DNA of 47,583 nt from Cyanobacteria bacterium K_Offshore_surface_m2_239 (GCA_016882305.1 VGQX01000007.1:1-47583); one strand, 5' to 3'; counted from the first letter of the stretch, positions 8,036 through 17,487 are shown. The notes: generated by a model from the letters alone, not told the origin. Numbers and translations are program-made.

Positions 8036-9721
8036 ATGAAGGGGCGGCCCTTCCTGGCGGTTCTCCTCGTCGTCGCGCTGCTGACCCTGGGTCTGGGGTG
8101 GGGCGGCTGGTGGCTGGTGTGGCGGCGAAGCCCCCTCCAGCTTCAGCGTCAGATCCTCACGGTGCCCCGCGCCGCCCGCTTCGTGCCGCGGCAGGCCCCG
8201 CTGAGCCTGTTCGTCTTCAGCGATGGCGAACAACCTGTCAACTACGCCCGCGCCGTGGCGCCCCTCCGCCAGCGGGACGCGGCCACGCGCGCCGTCGAAC
8301 GGTTGCGGGACGGGGCCTTTGCCGCCGCTGGTCTCGACTACCACGATGAGCTGGCCCCCTGGCTCGCCCCCGAGGTCGCCCTCGCCCTCTTCGACACCCC
8401 CGACACCCCGGCCGGCAGCGGTTGGCTTCTCATCCTTCACAGCAAGGACAGCGAGGGCGCCCGTCGCTTTCTGCAACGCTTCTGGCAGTCGCGCAGCCTC
8501 GCAGGCAGCGGCCTGCAGGTCAGCCAGTATCGGGGCATGGGCCTGATCAGCGGTCGCGGCGCCCTGGTCGGGCGCGACCCCGTGCCCCTGGCGACAGCGT
8601 TGGTGGAGGACGACCTCGTGCTGCTGGCCTCCGGGCGCACCACCCTGGAGCGCGCCCTTGATGTCTCCCAGATCGATGAGCTCAACCAGGCCGGACTGGC
8701 CGCCCTGGGGGAAGGGGTGGACCGCCTGGGCGAGGGCATGGCCCTGCTGGTGGCCCGATCAGGAGCCCTTGGTCCGTGGTTGGGACTGCCCTCCTTGGAC
8801 GTCGGTGAGCGCGGCTCAGGTCCGCTGCTGATCGGTGCGCTTCAGCCCCGTGGTCAGGAGCTGGTTCTGGAGGGGCTGCTTCAACGGCTCCCGGCCGCCC
8901 CTGCAGGCGCGCCTTCCCCCGCGGAGCCTCCCCTCGCGGACCAGCCTTCCCCCGCGGACCAGCGTTCCTCCGCCGACCAGCCCGCGGATGGGTCGACAGC
9001 GCTGACCTCAGCCCTGATCGAGGGTCTCGGCGCCGACTCCCTCAGCCTGGCCCTTCTGCGGAACCCGGCGGCCCTGCTGGCCCAACCCTGGCTGACCCCC
9101 CTTCTGGACACGATCACCCAGCCCCCGGGGGGAGGTCCCCTGCCGCCACTCCTGGCGGCGAAGGCATCCGGCCCGCTCCTCGTCTCCATGGACTCCGACG
9201 GCTGGCTGATCGGCACCAGCCGCACCAGTCCGCCTCTGGAGAGCCTGGAAGCTCCCCTGGCGGCGCAAGGTCTCATCGACGCCCCCTTGGACATCGATGG
9301 CGACAACGCCACGGTGTGGACCCGCCTCCAGGTCCCTGTCGCCGCCTCCGGCAGAAGCGCCGGCGGCGATGAACTGCGGGCCTCCGTGGTCGGTTGGCGC
9401 CAGGAGAGAGAGGAGCTGGCCTGGTGGGGCAGCGGTCTGGAGCGGCTCCAACACACGAACGCCCATCGGGGCGGGGGCGGGGGCGAACGCCAACGACAAC
9501 TCGCCTCGCTCGGAATGCCCCAAGCTCCCCTGCGCTGGGCGATGGGGCGCGAGGCCGCCATCGCGCTCCTGGGGCCATGGCGCCCATGGACGCTTCTCTC
9601 CTCCCTGGCCGGGGACTCCCTGAGCCGGGGCGTCCAAGGCCTGGCCGTCGCCGTCGAACCCGACGCCACCCCCGTACGCTGGATCGCGCAGCTTCAATTC
9701 GGCGCCGAACCCCATGGCTGA
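8036..9721 (+). CDS. DUF3352 membrane-anchored cyanobacterial protein
   Basis: The 561-residue product starts MKGRPFLAVLLVVALLTLGLG at 8036; codons upstream of it are glycine/arginine junk, so the longer frame from 7817 is rejected. Residues 5-30 form one membrane anchor (VVALLTLGLGWGGWWLVW). The body begins RAARFVPRQAPLSLFVFSDGEQP, the typical DUF3352 opening, and has repeated LALFDTPDT, LLILHSKDSEGARRFLQRFW and GLISGRGALVGRD patterns. Around residues 301-318 three 6-residue ADQ repeats form a low-complexity linker encoded by 18-bp tandem repeats. Function is not known; an envelope-side role is inferred. Its stop overlaps the sixA start by 8 nt. Confidence 0.85.
   Translation: MKGRPFLAVLLVVALLTLGLGWGGWWLVWRRSPLQLQRQILTVPRAARFVPRQAPLSLFVFSDGEQPVNYARAVAPLRQRDAATRAVERLRDGAFAAAGLDYHDELAPWLAPEVALALFDTPDTPAGSGWLLILHSKDSEGARRFLQRFWQSRSLAGSGLQVSQYRGMGLISGRGALVGRDPVPLATALVEDDLVLLASGRTTLERALDVSQIDELNQAGLAALGEGVDRLGEGMALLVARSGALGPWLGLPSLDVGERGSGPLLIGALQPRGQELVLEGLLQRLPAAPAGAPSPAEPPLADQPSPADQRSSADQPADGSTALTSALIEGLGADSLSLALLRNPAALLAQPWLTPLLDTITQPPGGGPLPPLLAAKASGPLLVSMDSDGWLIGTSRTSPPLESLEAPLAAQGLIDAPLDIDGDNATVWTRLQVPVAASGRSAGGDELRASVVGWRQEREELAWWGSGLERLQHTNAHRGGGGGERQRQLASLGMPQAPLRWAMGREAAIALLGPWRPWTLLSSLAGDSLSRGVQGLAVAVEPDATPVRWIAQLQFGAEPHG
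8936..8989 (+). repeat. Three 18-bp tandem repeats inside the DUF3352 gene
   Basis: Units at 8936-8953, 8954-8971 and 8972-8989 share the core GCSGACCAG and encode ADQPSP, ADQRSS and ADQPAD. They lie in a Pro/Ala-rich linker, so length changes by whole units would keep the frame. Confidence 0.85.
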
Positions 9722-10232
9722 AGCCGAACTCCTCTTGCTGCGCCACGGAGTGGCGGAACCCCGCGGCACCGTGGAGGAGTCGCTACGGGCCCTGACGCCC
9801 GTTGGCCGTGAACGTACGCGGCGGGTGTGCCAGCGGGCGCGACAGCTCGGCCTCGGGGCAGCCACCCTGATCAGCAGCCCCCTGGTGCGCGCCCGGCAGA
9901 CCGGCGAGCTCGCCTTGGAGGCTGGCCTGGCCGAAACGCTCACCTGCAGCGACGCGCTGGCCCCCGGGGCGGATCCCTGGCCCCTGCTGCGCGACTGGTG
10001 GTCAGGGGACAGGCCAGCGACCTCCGCCACCAACAGGCTGGTTCTGGTGGGCCACGAACCGGATCTCTCCCTCCTCGCCTGTCGCCTGATCGGTGCCCCC
10101 CCCGGCGCCCTGGCCCTCAAGAAGGCCGGGATCGCCGTTCTGGCCTGGCCTCTGGTCGCTCCCTTCCCCGACACCGCGCCTCCCGCCGAGCTGCGTCTTC
10201 TGTTGTCACCCAGAGCGCTCGACGCGATCTGA
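9714..10232 (+). CDS. sixA: Phosphohistidine phosphatase SixA-like
   Basis: The 172-residue histidine-phosphatase-superfamily protein opens with AELLLLRHGVAEPRG, where RHG is the catalytic motif, then LTPVGRERTRRVCQRARQLG, LISSPLVRARQTGELAL (the second conserved Arg) and LVLVGHEPDLSLLACRLIG, which carries the second catalytic His in GHEPD. SixA enzymes dephosphorylate histidines of phosphotransfer proteins; the actual substrate in cyanobacteria is not certain. The gene overlaps the DUF3352 gene by 8 nt and is 135 nt upstream of gltA. Confidence 0.9.
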   Translation: MAEAELLLLRHGVAEPRGTVEESLRALTPVGRERTRRVCQRARQLGLGAATLISSPLVRARQTGELALEAGLAETLTCSDALAPGADPWPLLRDWWSGDRPATSATNRLVLVGHEPDLSLLACRLIGAPPGALALKKAGIAVLAWPLVAPFPDTAPPAELRLLLSPRALDAI

Positions 10233-10367
10233 CCCTCCGTCAGGCCCCGAGGCGGGTCATCCGCCCGCCCGTGATCGTCCTGCGCTTTTGTGCGCAACTG
10301 GCAGCCAGGGCTACGCCTGCGGGCTTCCCCCGACGCCTAGGTTCATCCCTATCAAAACAGCGCGGCC

Positions 10368-11624
10368 ATGGCGGCAAAGAACACTGGCGGCAGCACCGCT
10401 GTCCAACCCAACCCCGAGAGCGCCGCTGGCGAACCGCTGGCCCCCCCCCCCCCCGCCGCTCCGGCCGTCGCAACGGAGACCACCGTTTCGTTCCGTCCCG
10501 GCCTGGAAGGGGTGCCGGCCACCCAGTCCGCCATTTGCGACATCGATGGCAACCGCGGCATCCTCACCTACCGCGGCTATCCCGTTGATCAGTTGGCCCG
10601 TCAAAGCAGTTTCCTGGAGACGGCCTACCTCTTGATCTGGGGAGAGTTGCCCACGATCTTCCAGCTGCGGGATTTTGAACATGAGGTGAAGATGCATCGG
10701 CGGGTGAGCTTCCGCATCCGCGACATGATGAAGTGCTTCCCGGCCTCCGGCCATCCCATGGACGCCCTACAGGCCAGCGCCGCCTCCCTGGGTCTGTTTT
10801 ATTCCCGCCGTGCCCTCAACGATCCCCAATACATCGTGGCGGCCGTGGTGCGGCTGATCGCCAAGATCCCCACCATGGTGGCGGCTTTTCAGCTGATCCG
10901 CAAAGGCCAGGATCCAATCCAACCGCGGGACGACCTGACCTACGCGGAAAACTTCCTCTACATGCTCACCGAGCAGGAGCCCGACCGCACCGCCGCCCGC
11001 ATCCTCGACGCCTGCCTGATCCTCCACGCCGAGCACAGCTTGAACGCGAGCACCTTCAGCGCCCGCGTCACCGCCAGCACCCTCACCGACCCCTATGCGG
11101 TGGTGGCCTCCGCCGTGGGCACCCTTGCTGGCCCACTCCATGGCGGCGCCAATGAGGATGTGCTCGACATGTTGGAGGAGATCGGCACGATCGATCAGGT
11201 GGAGCCCTGGCTGGACCGGGCCATCGCGGCCAAGCAAAAAATCATGGGCTTCGGCCATCGCGAATATCGCGTCAAGGATCCCAGGGCGGTGATCCTGCAG
11301 GGGCTGGCAGAGGAACTCTTCACCCGCTTTGGCACGGATCCGATGTACGACTTGGCTCGGGCCCTGGAGGCGGCCGCCGCTGGGCGCCTGGGTGCGAAAG
11401 GAATTTATCCGAATGTGGATTTTTATTCCGGCCTCGTCTACCGCAAATTGGGCATCCCCCGAGATTTGTTCACGCCAATCTTCGCCATCGCCCGCACGGC
11501 GGGCTGGCTGGCCCATTGGCGCGAGCAACTCGGCGCCAATCGAATCTTCCGCCCCAGCCAGATCTACACGGGTTATCCCGAGCGGACCTGGCTCCCCCTC
11601 GAGCAACGCCCCCTGCCCACCTGA
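10368..11624 (+). CDS. gltA: Citrate synthase
   Basis: Citrate synthase joins acetyl-CoA and oxaloacetate to feed the branched cyanobacterial TCA pathway and 2-oxoglutarate for nitrogen assimilation. The 418-residue protein carries GNRGILTYRGYPVDQLA, HAEHSLNASTFSARV (catalytic His), GPLHGGANEDVLDML (second His) and GFGHREYRVKDPRA, with VDFYSGLVYRKLGIP near the C-terminus (catalytic Asp). The first 45 residues are a low-complexity Ala/Pro/Thr extension not needed for the fold; it includes four prolines encoded by a run of 14 C (10441-10454). The start ATG at 10368 is the only reasonable one. Confidence 0.96.
   Translation: MAAKNTGGSTAVQPNPESAAGEPLAPPPPAAPAVATETTVSFRPGLEGVPATQSAICDIDGNRGILTYRGYPVDQLARQSSFLETAYLLIWGELPTIFQLRDFEHEVKMHRRVSFRIRDMMKCFPASGHPMDALQASAASLGLFYSRRALNDPQYIVAAVVRLIAKIPTMVAAFQLIRKGQDPIQPRDDLTYAENFLYMLTEQEPDRTAARILDACLILHAEHSLNASTFSARVTASTLTDPYAVVASAVGTLAGPLHGGANEDVLDMLEEIGTIDQVEPWLDRAIAAKQKIMGFGHREYRVKDPRAVILQGLAEELFTRFGTDPMYDLARALEAAAAGRLGAKGIYPNVDFYSGLVYRKLGIPRDLFTPIFAIARTAGWLAHWREQLGANRIFRPSQIYTGYPERTWLPLEQRPLPT
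10441..10454 (+). repeat. C14 homopolymer inside gltA
   Basis: Fourteen consecutive C residues encode part of Ala and four Pro codons about 25 codons after the gltA start. A change in length by one or two bases would shift the frame before the catalytic domain. Confidence 0.95.
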
Positions 11625-11700
11625 GAGGCCGGGCCGCGGGGGTTTTGCCCCATGGGCGCGGCTCTCCGTCTAAGTTGCCACCCAATTGGAGTTCGCCTTC

Positions 11701-12852
11701 ATGTTGCCGTCACCGCTGGTCACCCCAGGCTTCGTGGCCGCCGGGCTCGACCTTCAAGCCAGCTTCAGCTCCTGGCTGGAAAGTCTGGGTCTGAGCGTCG
11801 CCCTGGCCCGCGCGATCTGGCTCCCGCTTCCCATGTTGTTGGTGCTCACCGCGGCTGTGGTGGGGGTACTGGTCAACGTCTGGCTGGAGCGCAAGATCTC
11901 GGCAGCCGTTCAGCAGCGGATCGGTCCGGAATATGCCGGCGCCTTGGGCATCCTGCAGCCCCTGGCGGATGGCCTGAAGCTGCTGGTGAAGGAGGACGTC
12001 ATCCCCGCGCGGGCTGATGGGCTGCTCTTCACCCTGGGTCCCGTCCTGGTTCTGGTGCCGGTGATCCTCTCCTGGCTGGTGGTTCCGTTTGGCCAAAACC
12101 TCTTGATCAGCAATGTGGGTGTGGGAATCTTTCTCTGGATCTCCTTGAGCAGCATCCAGCCCATCGGCTTGTTGATGAGTGGCTACGCCAGTAATAACAA
12201 GTATTCCCTCCTTGGTGGGTTGCGAGCGGCAGCCCAGTCGATCAGCTATGAGATTCCCCTGGCTCTGGCGGTTCTGGCCATCGTCATGATGAGCAACTCT
12301 CTGAGCACTGTTGATATCGTCAACCAGCAAACAGGCGCTGGCATTCTCAGTTGGAACATCTGGCGGCAACCGGTTGGCTTTGTCATCTTCTGGATCTGTG
12401 CCTTGGCCGAATGCGAACGTCTTCCCTTTGACTTGCCCGAAGCGGAAGAGGAACTGGTGGCTGGCTATCAAACCGAATACGCGGGCATGAAATTCGCCCT
12501 CTTCTACTTGGGCAGCTACATCAACCTTGTTCTTTCCGCCCTGCTCGTTTCTGTTCTCTATCTCGGTGGCTGGGGCTTCCCGATTCCTGTCGAATGGTTG
12601 GCCCAGTGGCTCGGTCAACCGATTGACGCTCCATTGGTTCAAGTGATCACGGCGAGCGTGGGCATTGTGATGACAGTTCTCAAGGCCTATCTTCTGGTCT
12701 TTTTCGCCATCCTTCTCCGCTGGACGGTGCCACGGGTGCGGATTGATCAACTTCTCGATCTGGGTTGGAAGTTTCTGCTTCCGATCGCCTTGGTCAATCT
12801 GCTGGTCACAGCGGCCCTCAAGTTGGCCTTCCCCATGGCCTTTGGAGGTTAA
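11701..12852 (+). CDS. ndhA: NAD(P)H-quinone oxidoreductase subunit 1
   Basis: NdhA is the membrane subunit of NDH-1 that lies at the quinone-binding site between the hydrophilic arm and the proton pumps. The 383-residue product has about eight membrane segments, the [21 protein letters not shown] loop, [11 protein letters not shown], and the acidic loop [25 protein letters not shown], which is the family signature. ATG 11701 is preferred; a TTG five codons upstream is possible. It opens the ndhA-ndhI-ndhG-ndhE operon, which is the conserved cyanobacterial and chloroplast order. Confidence 0.97.
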   Translation: MLPSPLVTPGFVAAGLDLQASFSSWLESLGLSVALARAIWLPLPMLLVLTAAVVGVLVNVWLERKISAAVQQRIGPEYAGALGILQPLADGLKLLVKEDVIPARADGLLFTLGPVLVLVPVILSWLVVPFGQNLLISNVGVGIFLWISLSSIQPIGLLMSGYASNNKYSLLGGLRAAAQSISYEIPLALAVLAIVMMSNSLSTVDIVNQQTGAGILSWNIWRQPVGFVIFWICALAECERLPFDLPEAEEELVAGYQTEYAGMKFALFYLGSYINLVLSALLVSVLYLGGWGFPIPVEWLAQWLGQPIDAPLVQVITASVGIVMTVLKAYLLVFFAILLRWTVPRVRIDQLLDLGWKFLLPIALVNLLVTAALKLAFPMAFGG

Positions 12853-12938
12853 CTGTCCATTTCGCCGCCTTCCGCGCCTCCGTGCAGCGGGATCTCCGGC
12901 ATCCTGATTCCACGTCCCCTCAACCTGCCTGCCACGTC

Positions 12939-13553
12939 ATGTTCGGGTTTCTCCAAAAAGTCGGCGACTACACCAAGGACGCGGTGAGCGCCGCCAAATA
13001 CATCACCCAGGGTCTGGGGGTCACCTTTGACCACCTGCGCAGAAGGCCTGTGACAATCCAATATCCCTATGAGAAGCTGATTCCATCGGAGCGGTATCGG
13101 GGACGCATCCACTATGAGTTCGACAAGTGCATCGCTTGCGAAGTCTGCGTCCGGGTCTGCCCCATCAATCTACCAGTGGTTGACTGGGTAATGAACAAAG
13201 CCACCAAGAAAAAGGAATTAAGAAATTATTCGATTGACTTCGGAGTGTGCATTTTTTGTGGGAACTGTGTCGAATACTGTCCCACCAACTGTCTCTCGAT
13301 GACAGAAGAGTATGAGTTGGCCGCCTTTGATCGCCACAGCCTCAACTACGACAATATCGCCCTCGGTCGCCTGCCAACGAGCGTGACGACGGATCCCTCC
13401 GTGATTCCGTTGCGCGAACTCGCCTATCTCCCGAAAGGGGAGATCGAGCCCCATGGCGTTCCGGCCACCGCAAGACGAGCAGGGCAACTGCCCAGTGAGA
13501 TCCTCGCCGAAACCACCGCAACCACCACCAGCCCCGCCGAACCCTCCTCATGA
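12939..13553 (+). CDS. ndhI: NAD(P)H-quinone oxidoreductase subunit I (2x[4Fe-4S])
   Basis: NdhI is the ferredoxin-like subunit that passes electrons through two [4Fe-4S] clusters toward plastoquinone. The 204-residue protein begins [16 protein letters not shown] at 12939. Two cluster motifs are visible: [12 protein letters not shown] and [12 protein letters not shown]. The N-terminal amphipathic helix and the C-terminal Thr/Pro-rich tail ([14 protein letters not shown]) match picocyanobacterial versions. The stop overlaps the ndhG start by 4 nt (ATGA), indicating coupled translation. Confidence 0.97.
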   Translation: MFGFLQKVGDYTKDAVSAAKYITQGLGVTFDHLRRRPVTIQYPYEKLIPSERYRGRIHYEFDKCIACEVCVRVCPINLPVVDWVMNKATKKKELRNYSIDFGVCIFCGNCVEYCPTNCLSMTEEYELAAFDRHSLNYDNIALGRLPTSVTTDPSVIPLRELAYLPKGEIEPHGVPATARRAGQLPSEILAETTATTTSPAEPSS

Positions 13554-14164
13554 CAATCGCCACCACGACAGAGCAAATCTGCTTCCTGATTCTTGCGGCA
13601 ACGATTGTCCTCGGATCCCTTGGCGTTGTTCTCCTTTCCAACATCGTCTACTCCGCCTTCCTGTTGGGAGGTGTTTTCTTGGCTGTCGCCGGCATCTACC
13701 TTCTCCTCAACGCCAGTTTTGTGGCTGCCGCTCAGGTCTTGGTCTATGTGGGAGCGGTGAATGTGTTGATCCTTTTCGCGATCATGTTGGTCAACAAAAA
13801 GGAGTCCCTCAGCGCCATTCCCAGCCTTCTGCTTCGGCGTGTGCTCTCTGGTGCGGTTTGCCTGGGGTTGTTCACCCTTCTCCTGCGCGTGGCCTTCACC
13901 ACAGCTTGGCCGCTCCCTGGTCCCCAACCGATTGGCGAAGAGGCCACCCTACGAATCGGCGAACATTTCTTCAGCGATTATCTTTTGCCCTTCGAGCTGG
14001 CGTCTGTCCTTCTGTTGATGGCCATGATCGGCGCCATCGTTCTGGCTCGGCGGGATGTCTACGCCAGTGATGTGATCACGGGTGAACCCGCCGATCAAGG
14101 ACTCATCGAGAAGGCGCGCACACCGCTGTTGATCAACCGCTCCGAAACGTCCACCACACTCTGA
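13550..14164 (+). CDS. ndhG: NAD(P)H-quinone oxidoreductase subunit 6
   Basis: NdhG is a small membrane subunit of NDH-1 homologous to NuoJ. The 204-residue protein has five hydrophobic segments, with [31 protein letters not shown] as its central signature (including the pi-bulge helix region) and [22 protein letters not shown] near the end. The start codon overlaps the ndhI stop (ATGA) and ndhE follows after 14 nt. Confidence 0.96.
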   Translation: MTIATTTEQICFLILAATIVLGSLGVVLLSNIVYSAFLLGGVFLAVAGIYLLLNASFVAAAQVLVYVGAVNVLILFAIMLVNKKESLSAIPSLLLRRVLSGAVCLGLFTLLLRVAFTTAWPLPGPQPIGEEATLRIGEHFFSDYLLPFELASVLLLMAMIGAIVLARRDVYASDVITGEPADQGLIEKARTPLLINRSETSTTL

Positions 14165-14178
14165 CACTGCGGATTTCC

Positions 14179-14502
14179 ATGGATCTCTCCTCTCCAATTC
14201 CCCTTCAAGCCTTTCTGACGCTGGCCGCCTCTCTCTTTTGCATCGGTGTCTGGGGCCTGATCAACAGTCGCAATGCCGTGCGTGTGTTGATGAGCATTGA
14301 ATTAATGCTCAACGCTGTCAACATCAATCTAATGGCGTTCTCCAATTACATTGACGGGCAATTGATCAGGGGACAAGTCTTTGCGATTTTTGTCATCACC
14401 GTCGCTGCCGCCGAAGCCGCCGTTGGACTGGCCATCCTCCTCTCCCTCTATCGCAACAGAGAAACGGTCGACATGGAACGCTTCAACCTTCTCCGCTGGT
14501 AA
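14179..14502 (+). CDS. ndhE: NAD(P)H-quinone oxidoreductase subunit 4L
   Basis: NdhE is the NuoK-like membrane subunit. The 107-residue protein has three membrane segments, with [20 protein letters not shown] carrying the conserved membrane glutamate of the proton path and [22 protein letters not shown] the second one. It closes the ndhA-I-G-E cluster; nadK follows after only 10 nt, so the NAD kinase is probably on the same transcript. Confidence 0.97.
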   Translation: MDLSSPIPLQAFLTLAASLFCIGVWGLINSRNAVRVLMSIELMLNAVNINLMAFSNYIDGQLIRGQVFAIFVITVAAAEAAVGLAILLSLYRNRETVDMERFNLLRW

Positions 14503-14512
14503 GGGCTGATCC

Positions 14513-15466
14513 ATGCGCTTCGAACGGCTCTGGCTGATCGTTCGCCAAGACAGTCAGGCCGCCCGGCAGGAAGCCAAACGCTGCTGCCGCGAACTCAACG
14601 ATCTTGGCGTTCACGTCACTATTGCTGAAAGCGGACTGTCCAGCAATCCCTTTCCTGGTTTGCTGGCCAGTGAAAGCCAATTGCCCGATTTGGCGATCAT
14701 CCTCGGCGGCGATGGCACCGTTCTCGGTGCGGCGCGCCACTTAGCGCCGTTGAACATTCCACTGCTGTGTTTCAACGTCGGGGGCAATCTTGGCTTCCTC
14801 ACCCATGAGCGCCGCCTGCTGCGCGCCCATCGCGAGGCCAACGCGGCAGAACTTTGGACACGCCTGCGACAGGATCGCTTTGCCCTCGAACGCCGCATGA
14901 TGCTTTCGGCCAGCGTGGATCCCGGGGATGGCGTGTTGCCTGCCGAAGGGACCGCCGCCGACCAAGATGCCAACGGTCCCCATACAGCACTGAACGATTT
15001 TTACTTTCGACCCAGCCTGGAAGAGCGCTCACCCACCTGTCAGCTGGAGTTGGAGATTGATGGTGAGGTGGTCGATCAATACCAGGGGGATGGCTTGATC
15101 ATCGCCACACCCACCGGTTCCACAGGCTATTCGATGGCAGCAGGTGGGCCGATCCTGCATCCGGGAATTGAGGCGATGGTGATCAATCCCATCTGCCCAA
15201 TGAGCCTCTCAAGCCGTGCCGTGGTCGTGCCGCCCCGCGCCCGCCTCAGCATCTGGCCGCTGGGGGACACCTCCCGTCGCGTGCGTCTCTGGAAGGATGG
15301 CGCCCACGCCACCGTGCTGCAAACGGGCGATCGTTGCGTCGTTCAACGCAGTGCTGCGGTGGCCCTGCTCGTGGTTTTGGAGCAGAGCCCCTCCTACTAC
15401 CGCACGCTGACCCACAAACTCCACTGGGCGGGCAGCCTGATGGCGGCCCAGCCATCCCCCAACTGA
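14513..15466 (+). CDS. nadK: NAD(+) kinase
   Basis: NadK phosphorylates NAD to NADP, the electron carrier of photosynthesis. The 317-residue protein contains [20 protein letters not shown] (GGDGT motif) and the nucleotide-binding [23 protein letters not shown], followed by [14 protein letters not shown] slightly longer insert (about residues 140-160, with [12 protein letters not shown]) separates the two lobes. Its position 10 nt behind ndhE ties NADP supply to NDH-1 expression; this is seen in the gene order, the regulatory meaning is inferred. Confidence 0.96.
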   Translation: MRFERLWLIVRQDSQAARQEAKRCCRELNDLGVHVTIAESGLSSNPFPGLLASESQLPDLAIILGGDGTVLGAARHLAPLNIPLLCFNVGGNLGFLTHERRLLRAHREANAAELWTRLRQDRFALERRMMLSASVDPGDGVLPAEGTAADQDANGPHTALNDFYFRPSLEERSPTCQLELEIDGEVVDQYQGDGLIIATPTGSTGYSMAAGGPILHPGIEAMVINPICPMSLSSRAVVVPPRARLSIWPLGDTSRRVRLWKDGAHATVLQTGDRCVVQRSAAVALLVVLEQSPSYYRTLTHKLHWAGSLMAAQPSPN

Positions 15467-15487
15467 CCCCTTCTGTGGACGAACGCC

Positions 15488-16021
15488 ATGGCCCTGGAGA
15501 TTGAGCGCAGGTTTGTTGTGACGGGCGAGGGCTGGCAAGACCATGTGGCCTGGCAAGCCCAACTCCTCCAGGGGTATCTCATCTGCAGAGACGATGGGCT
15601 GACGTCCCGGGTACGCGTGCAGCGACCCAGCACTGGCGAAGAGCTCGCCTGGCTCACCATCAAAGCGATGGCCGATTCCACGGCTCCCAGCCAGGCACGG
15701 TTGGAATTTGAGTATGCGATTCCCGTCGAAGATGCTCTGGCCTTGCTGCGGCTCTCAACCTGTCAGGTGAGCAAAACGCGATATGGACTTGTTTTGCCAG
15801 GTGGAGACTGGGTGCTGGATGTTTTTTCAGGAGCGAACGCGCCTCTGGTGATTGCGGAAGTGGAAATCGAGCGGCTGGACGACGCGCCGCCGATCCCCTC
15901 CTGGTGTGGCCAGGAGGTGACAGGTCTGCACCAACTGAGCAATGCCGCTTTGGCTCAACATCCCTGGCAAAACTGGAGCAACGCCGCCCGGAACGCCATG
16001 GTTCCAGGGCTCTTTGCCTGA
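15488..16021 (+). CDS. CYTH-domain (triphosphate tunnel metalloenzyme-like) protein
   Basis: The 177-residue protein opens with ALEIERRFVV, a variant of the ExExK motif of CYTH/TTM enzymes (E-I-E-R-R). Further features are QGYL, SRVRVQR, WLTIKAM, RLEFEYAIP, KTRYGL, LDVFSGAN and IAEVEIER, which form the alternating strands of the tunnel. Bacterial proteins of this type hydrolyse inorganic triphosphate or related substrates; adenylate cyclase activity is unlikely. It follows nadK by 21 nt and may end the ndh operon. Confidence 0.88.
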   Translation: MALEIERRFVVTGEGWQDHVAWQAQLLQGYLICRDDGLTSRVRVQRPSTGEELAWLTIKAMADSTAPSQARLEFEYAIPVEDALALLRLSTCQVSKTRYGLVLPGGDWVLDVFSGANAPLVIAEVEIERLDDAPPIPSWCGQEVTGLHQLSNAALAQHPWQNWSNAARNAMVPGLFA

Positions 16022-16141
16022 GCACATGGCCCACGGCCCAGTCAGCGACCTCGGGTGACCAAGTTTTCATGCAACTTAAAGTTGGATGGTCGCTCTAGCG
16101 GTGAGCCAGCGAAGAAGAACGGTACGGGTGAAAATCCTTGG

Positions 16142-16462
16142 TCAACCGTTTCGCGGCTCGATGGACTTCTGTATTGGGGGCGAAGGAAGCGCGCAACAAT
16201 TGAACCCATCACGGCAGATCTTGCCGTGATCCATGGCCCAGTTGATGAGAGCGATACGATTCTTGGCTCCTGTTTTCGCAAAAACATTGCTCACGTGATT
16301 ATCAACTGTTCGCTTGCTGATCATTAATTGGCTTGCGATTTCCGAGTTCGTTAATCCTGTTGCCACCAATTCAATGATTTCCAGCTCCCTGTCCGACAGT
16401 TCCGGCCTCAGGCTCTCTGTGGCCTCAGACACGGTGTCTTCGCGGGACTGGCGCTCAACCAC
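16142..16462 (-). CDS. pedR: LuxR-type regulator, PedR-like
   Basis: The 106-residue protein is essentially one LuxR helix-turn-helix: LSDRELEIIELVATGLTNSEIASQLMISKRTVDNHVSNVF, followed by NRIALINWAMDHGKICRDGFNCCALP. No receiver domain is present. The cysteines in CRDGFNCC fit PedR, a cyanobacterial redox-responsive regulator that reports photosynthetic electron flow through thioredoxin; that function comes from work on Synechocystis and is transferred here by similarity in memory. It is divergent from metF with 43 nt between the start codons. A 9-bp perfect inverted repeat lies inside the coding region at 16208-16230. Confidence 0.75.
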   Translation of the reverse strand: MVERQSREDTVSEATESLRPELSDRELEIIELVATGLTNSEIASQLMISKRTVDNHVSNVFAKTGAKNRIALINWAMDHGKICRDGFNCCALPSPPIQKSIEPRNG

Positions 16463-16505
16463 GGAGGCTCTCCAAGCGGTCGCATCCTAGAGAGGCTGGT
16501 GGGCC

Positions 16506-17435
16506 ATGATGTTGGGCAATCGAGCCGTTTCTGTGAAGCTTGCTGAAGCTCTGGCCGCAGGTCAGTTCACTGTGACCGCTGAAGTGACTCCACCCCGGGG
16601 CGGGGACGTGACCCGCACGCTGGAGGGGGCCTCAACGCTCAAAGGACTGGTGCACGCGGTCAATGTCACGGACGGCAGCCGGGCGGTGATGCGGATGAGC
16701 AGCCTGGCGGTGTGCCGCATCCTTCTGGACAACGGCATTGAACCGGTGCTGCAGATGACCTGTCGAGACCGCAACCGGATCGCCCTGCAAGCCGACCTGC
16801 TGGGAGCCCACGCCTTGGGCATAGCCAACGTGCTCTGTCTCACAGGCGATCCGGTCAGGGCCGGGGATCAACCCGATTCCCGACCCGTCAACGAATTGGA
16901 GTCCGTTCGCTTGTTGCGTCTTGTCTCCAGCCTCAATGCCGGGCAGGATCCCGTCCAAGGAGAGCTGCCGGATGGCGCCACCAATCTCTTCTGTGGCGCG
17001 GCGGCCGACCCCCATTCCGGCAATTGGAGCGCACTCGCGAATCGGGTACGCAAAAAATGGGAAGCCGGTGCCCGCTTCATGCAGACCCAGATGGTGATGC
17101 ATCCAGACTCTCTGAAACGCTTTGTGGAGGAGATCACCGGCCCGCTGGGTCTGCCTGTTCTCGCGGGAGTGTTTCTGCTGAAGTCCGCTCGCAACGCCAT
17201 GTTCATCAATCGTGTTGTTCCTGGCGCCGCGATTCCCCAGTCGTTGATCGATCGCCTGGCCAGCGCCACGGACCCGGCGGCGGAGGGTATCGCCATTGCG
17301 GCGGAGCAAGTGAGCAACTATGCGAGCCTCTGCCAAGGAGTGCATCTCATGGCTGTGAAGGCGGAGGAACGCATTCCGGAAGTGTTGCGGCTGGCCGGGC
17401 TTCCACCGGTGGGAAGTGGATCAATCTCTCGTTGA
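16506..17435 (+). CDS. metF: Methylenetetrahydrofolate reductase
   Basis: MetF reduces 5,10-methylene-THF to 5-methyl-THF for methionine synthesis, using FAD. The 309-residue TIM-barrel protein shows FTVTAEVTPPRGGDV, where the Glu is catalytic, then VNVTDGSRAVMRMSSLA, EPVLQMTCRDRNRIALQADLLGA, NVLCLTGDPV, KWEAGARFMQTQMV and LPVLAGVFLL. The N-terminal MMLGNRAVS may begin one codon later. Divergent from the PedR-like regulator; convergent to the NDP-sugar pyrophosphorylase. Confidence 0.95.
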   Translation: MMLGNRAVSVKLAEALAAGQFTVTAEVTPPRGGDVTRTLEGASTLKGLVHAVNVTDGSRAVMRMSSLAVCRILLDNGIEPVLQMTCRDRNRIALQADLLGAHALGIANVLCLTGDPVRAGDQPDSRPVNELESVRLLRLVSSLNAGQDPVQGELPDGATNLFCGAAADPHSGNWSALANRVRKKWEAGARFMQTQMVMHPDSLKRFVEEITGPLGLPVLAGVFLLKSARNAMFINRVVPGAAIPQSLIDRLASATDPAAEGIAIAAEQVSNYASLCQGVHLMAVKAEERIPEVLRLAGLPPVGSGSISR

Positions 17436-17487
17436 GAGAGACAGGTTTCGATAGAGAGAGACAGGCCCCGGTCAAAAGAGAGACGGG
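17434..17487 (+). repeat. Three degenerate tandem copies after metF
   Basis: The motif GAGAGACRGG recurs with ends at 17445, 17465 and 17487, so spacing is 20 and 22 nt. The array begins exactly at the metF stop codon and occupies a third of the convergent intergenic region. It has no T-run or strong hairpin. Confidence 0.6.

Noticed and set aside
11638-11651. GGGG/CCCC hairpin between gltA and ndhA as a terminator
   Set aside because: The stem is only 4 bp and the loop T-rich, too weak to call.
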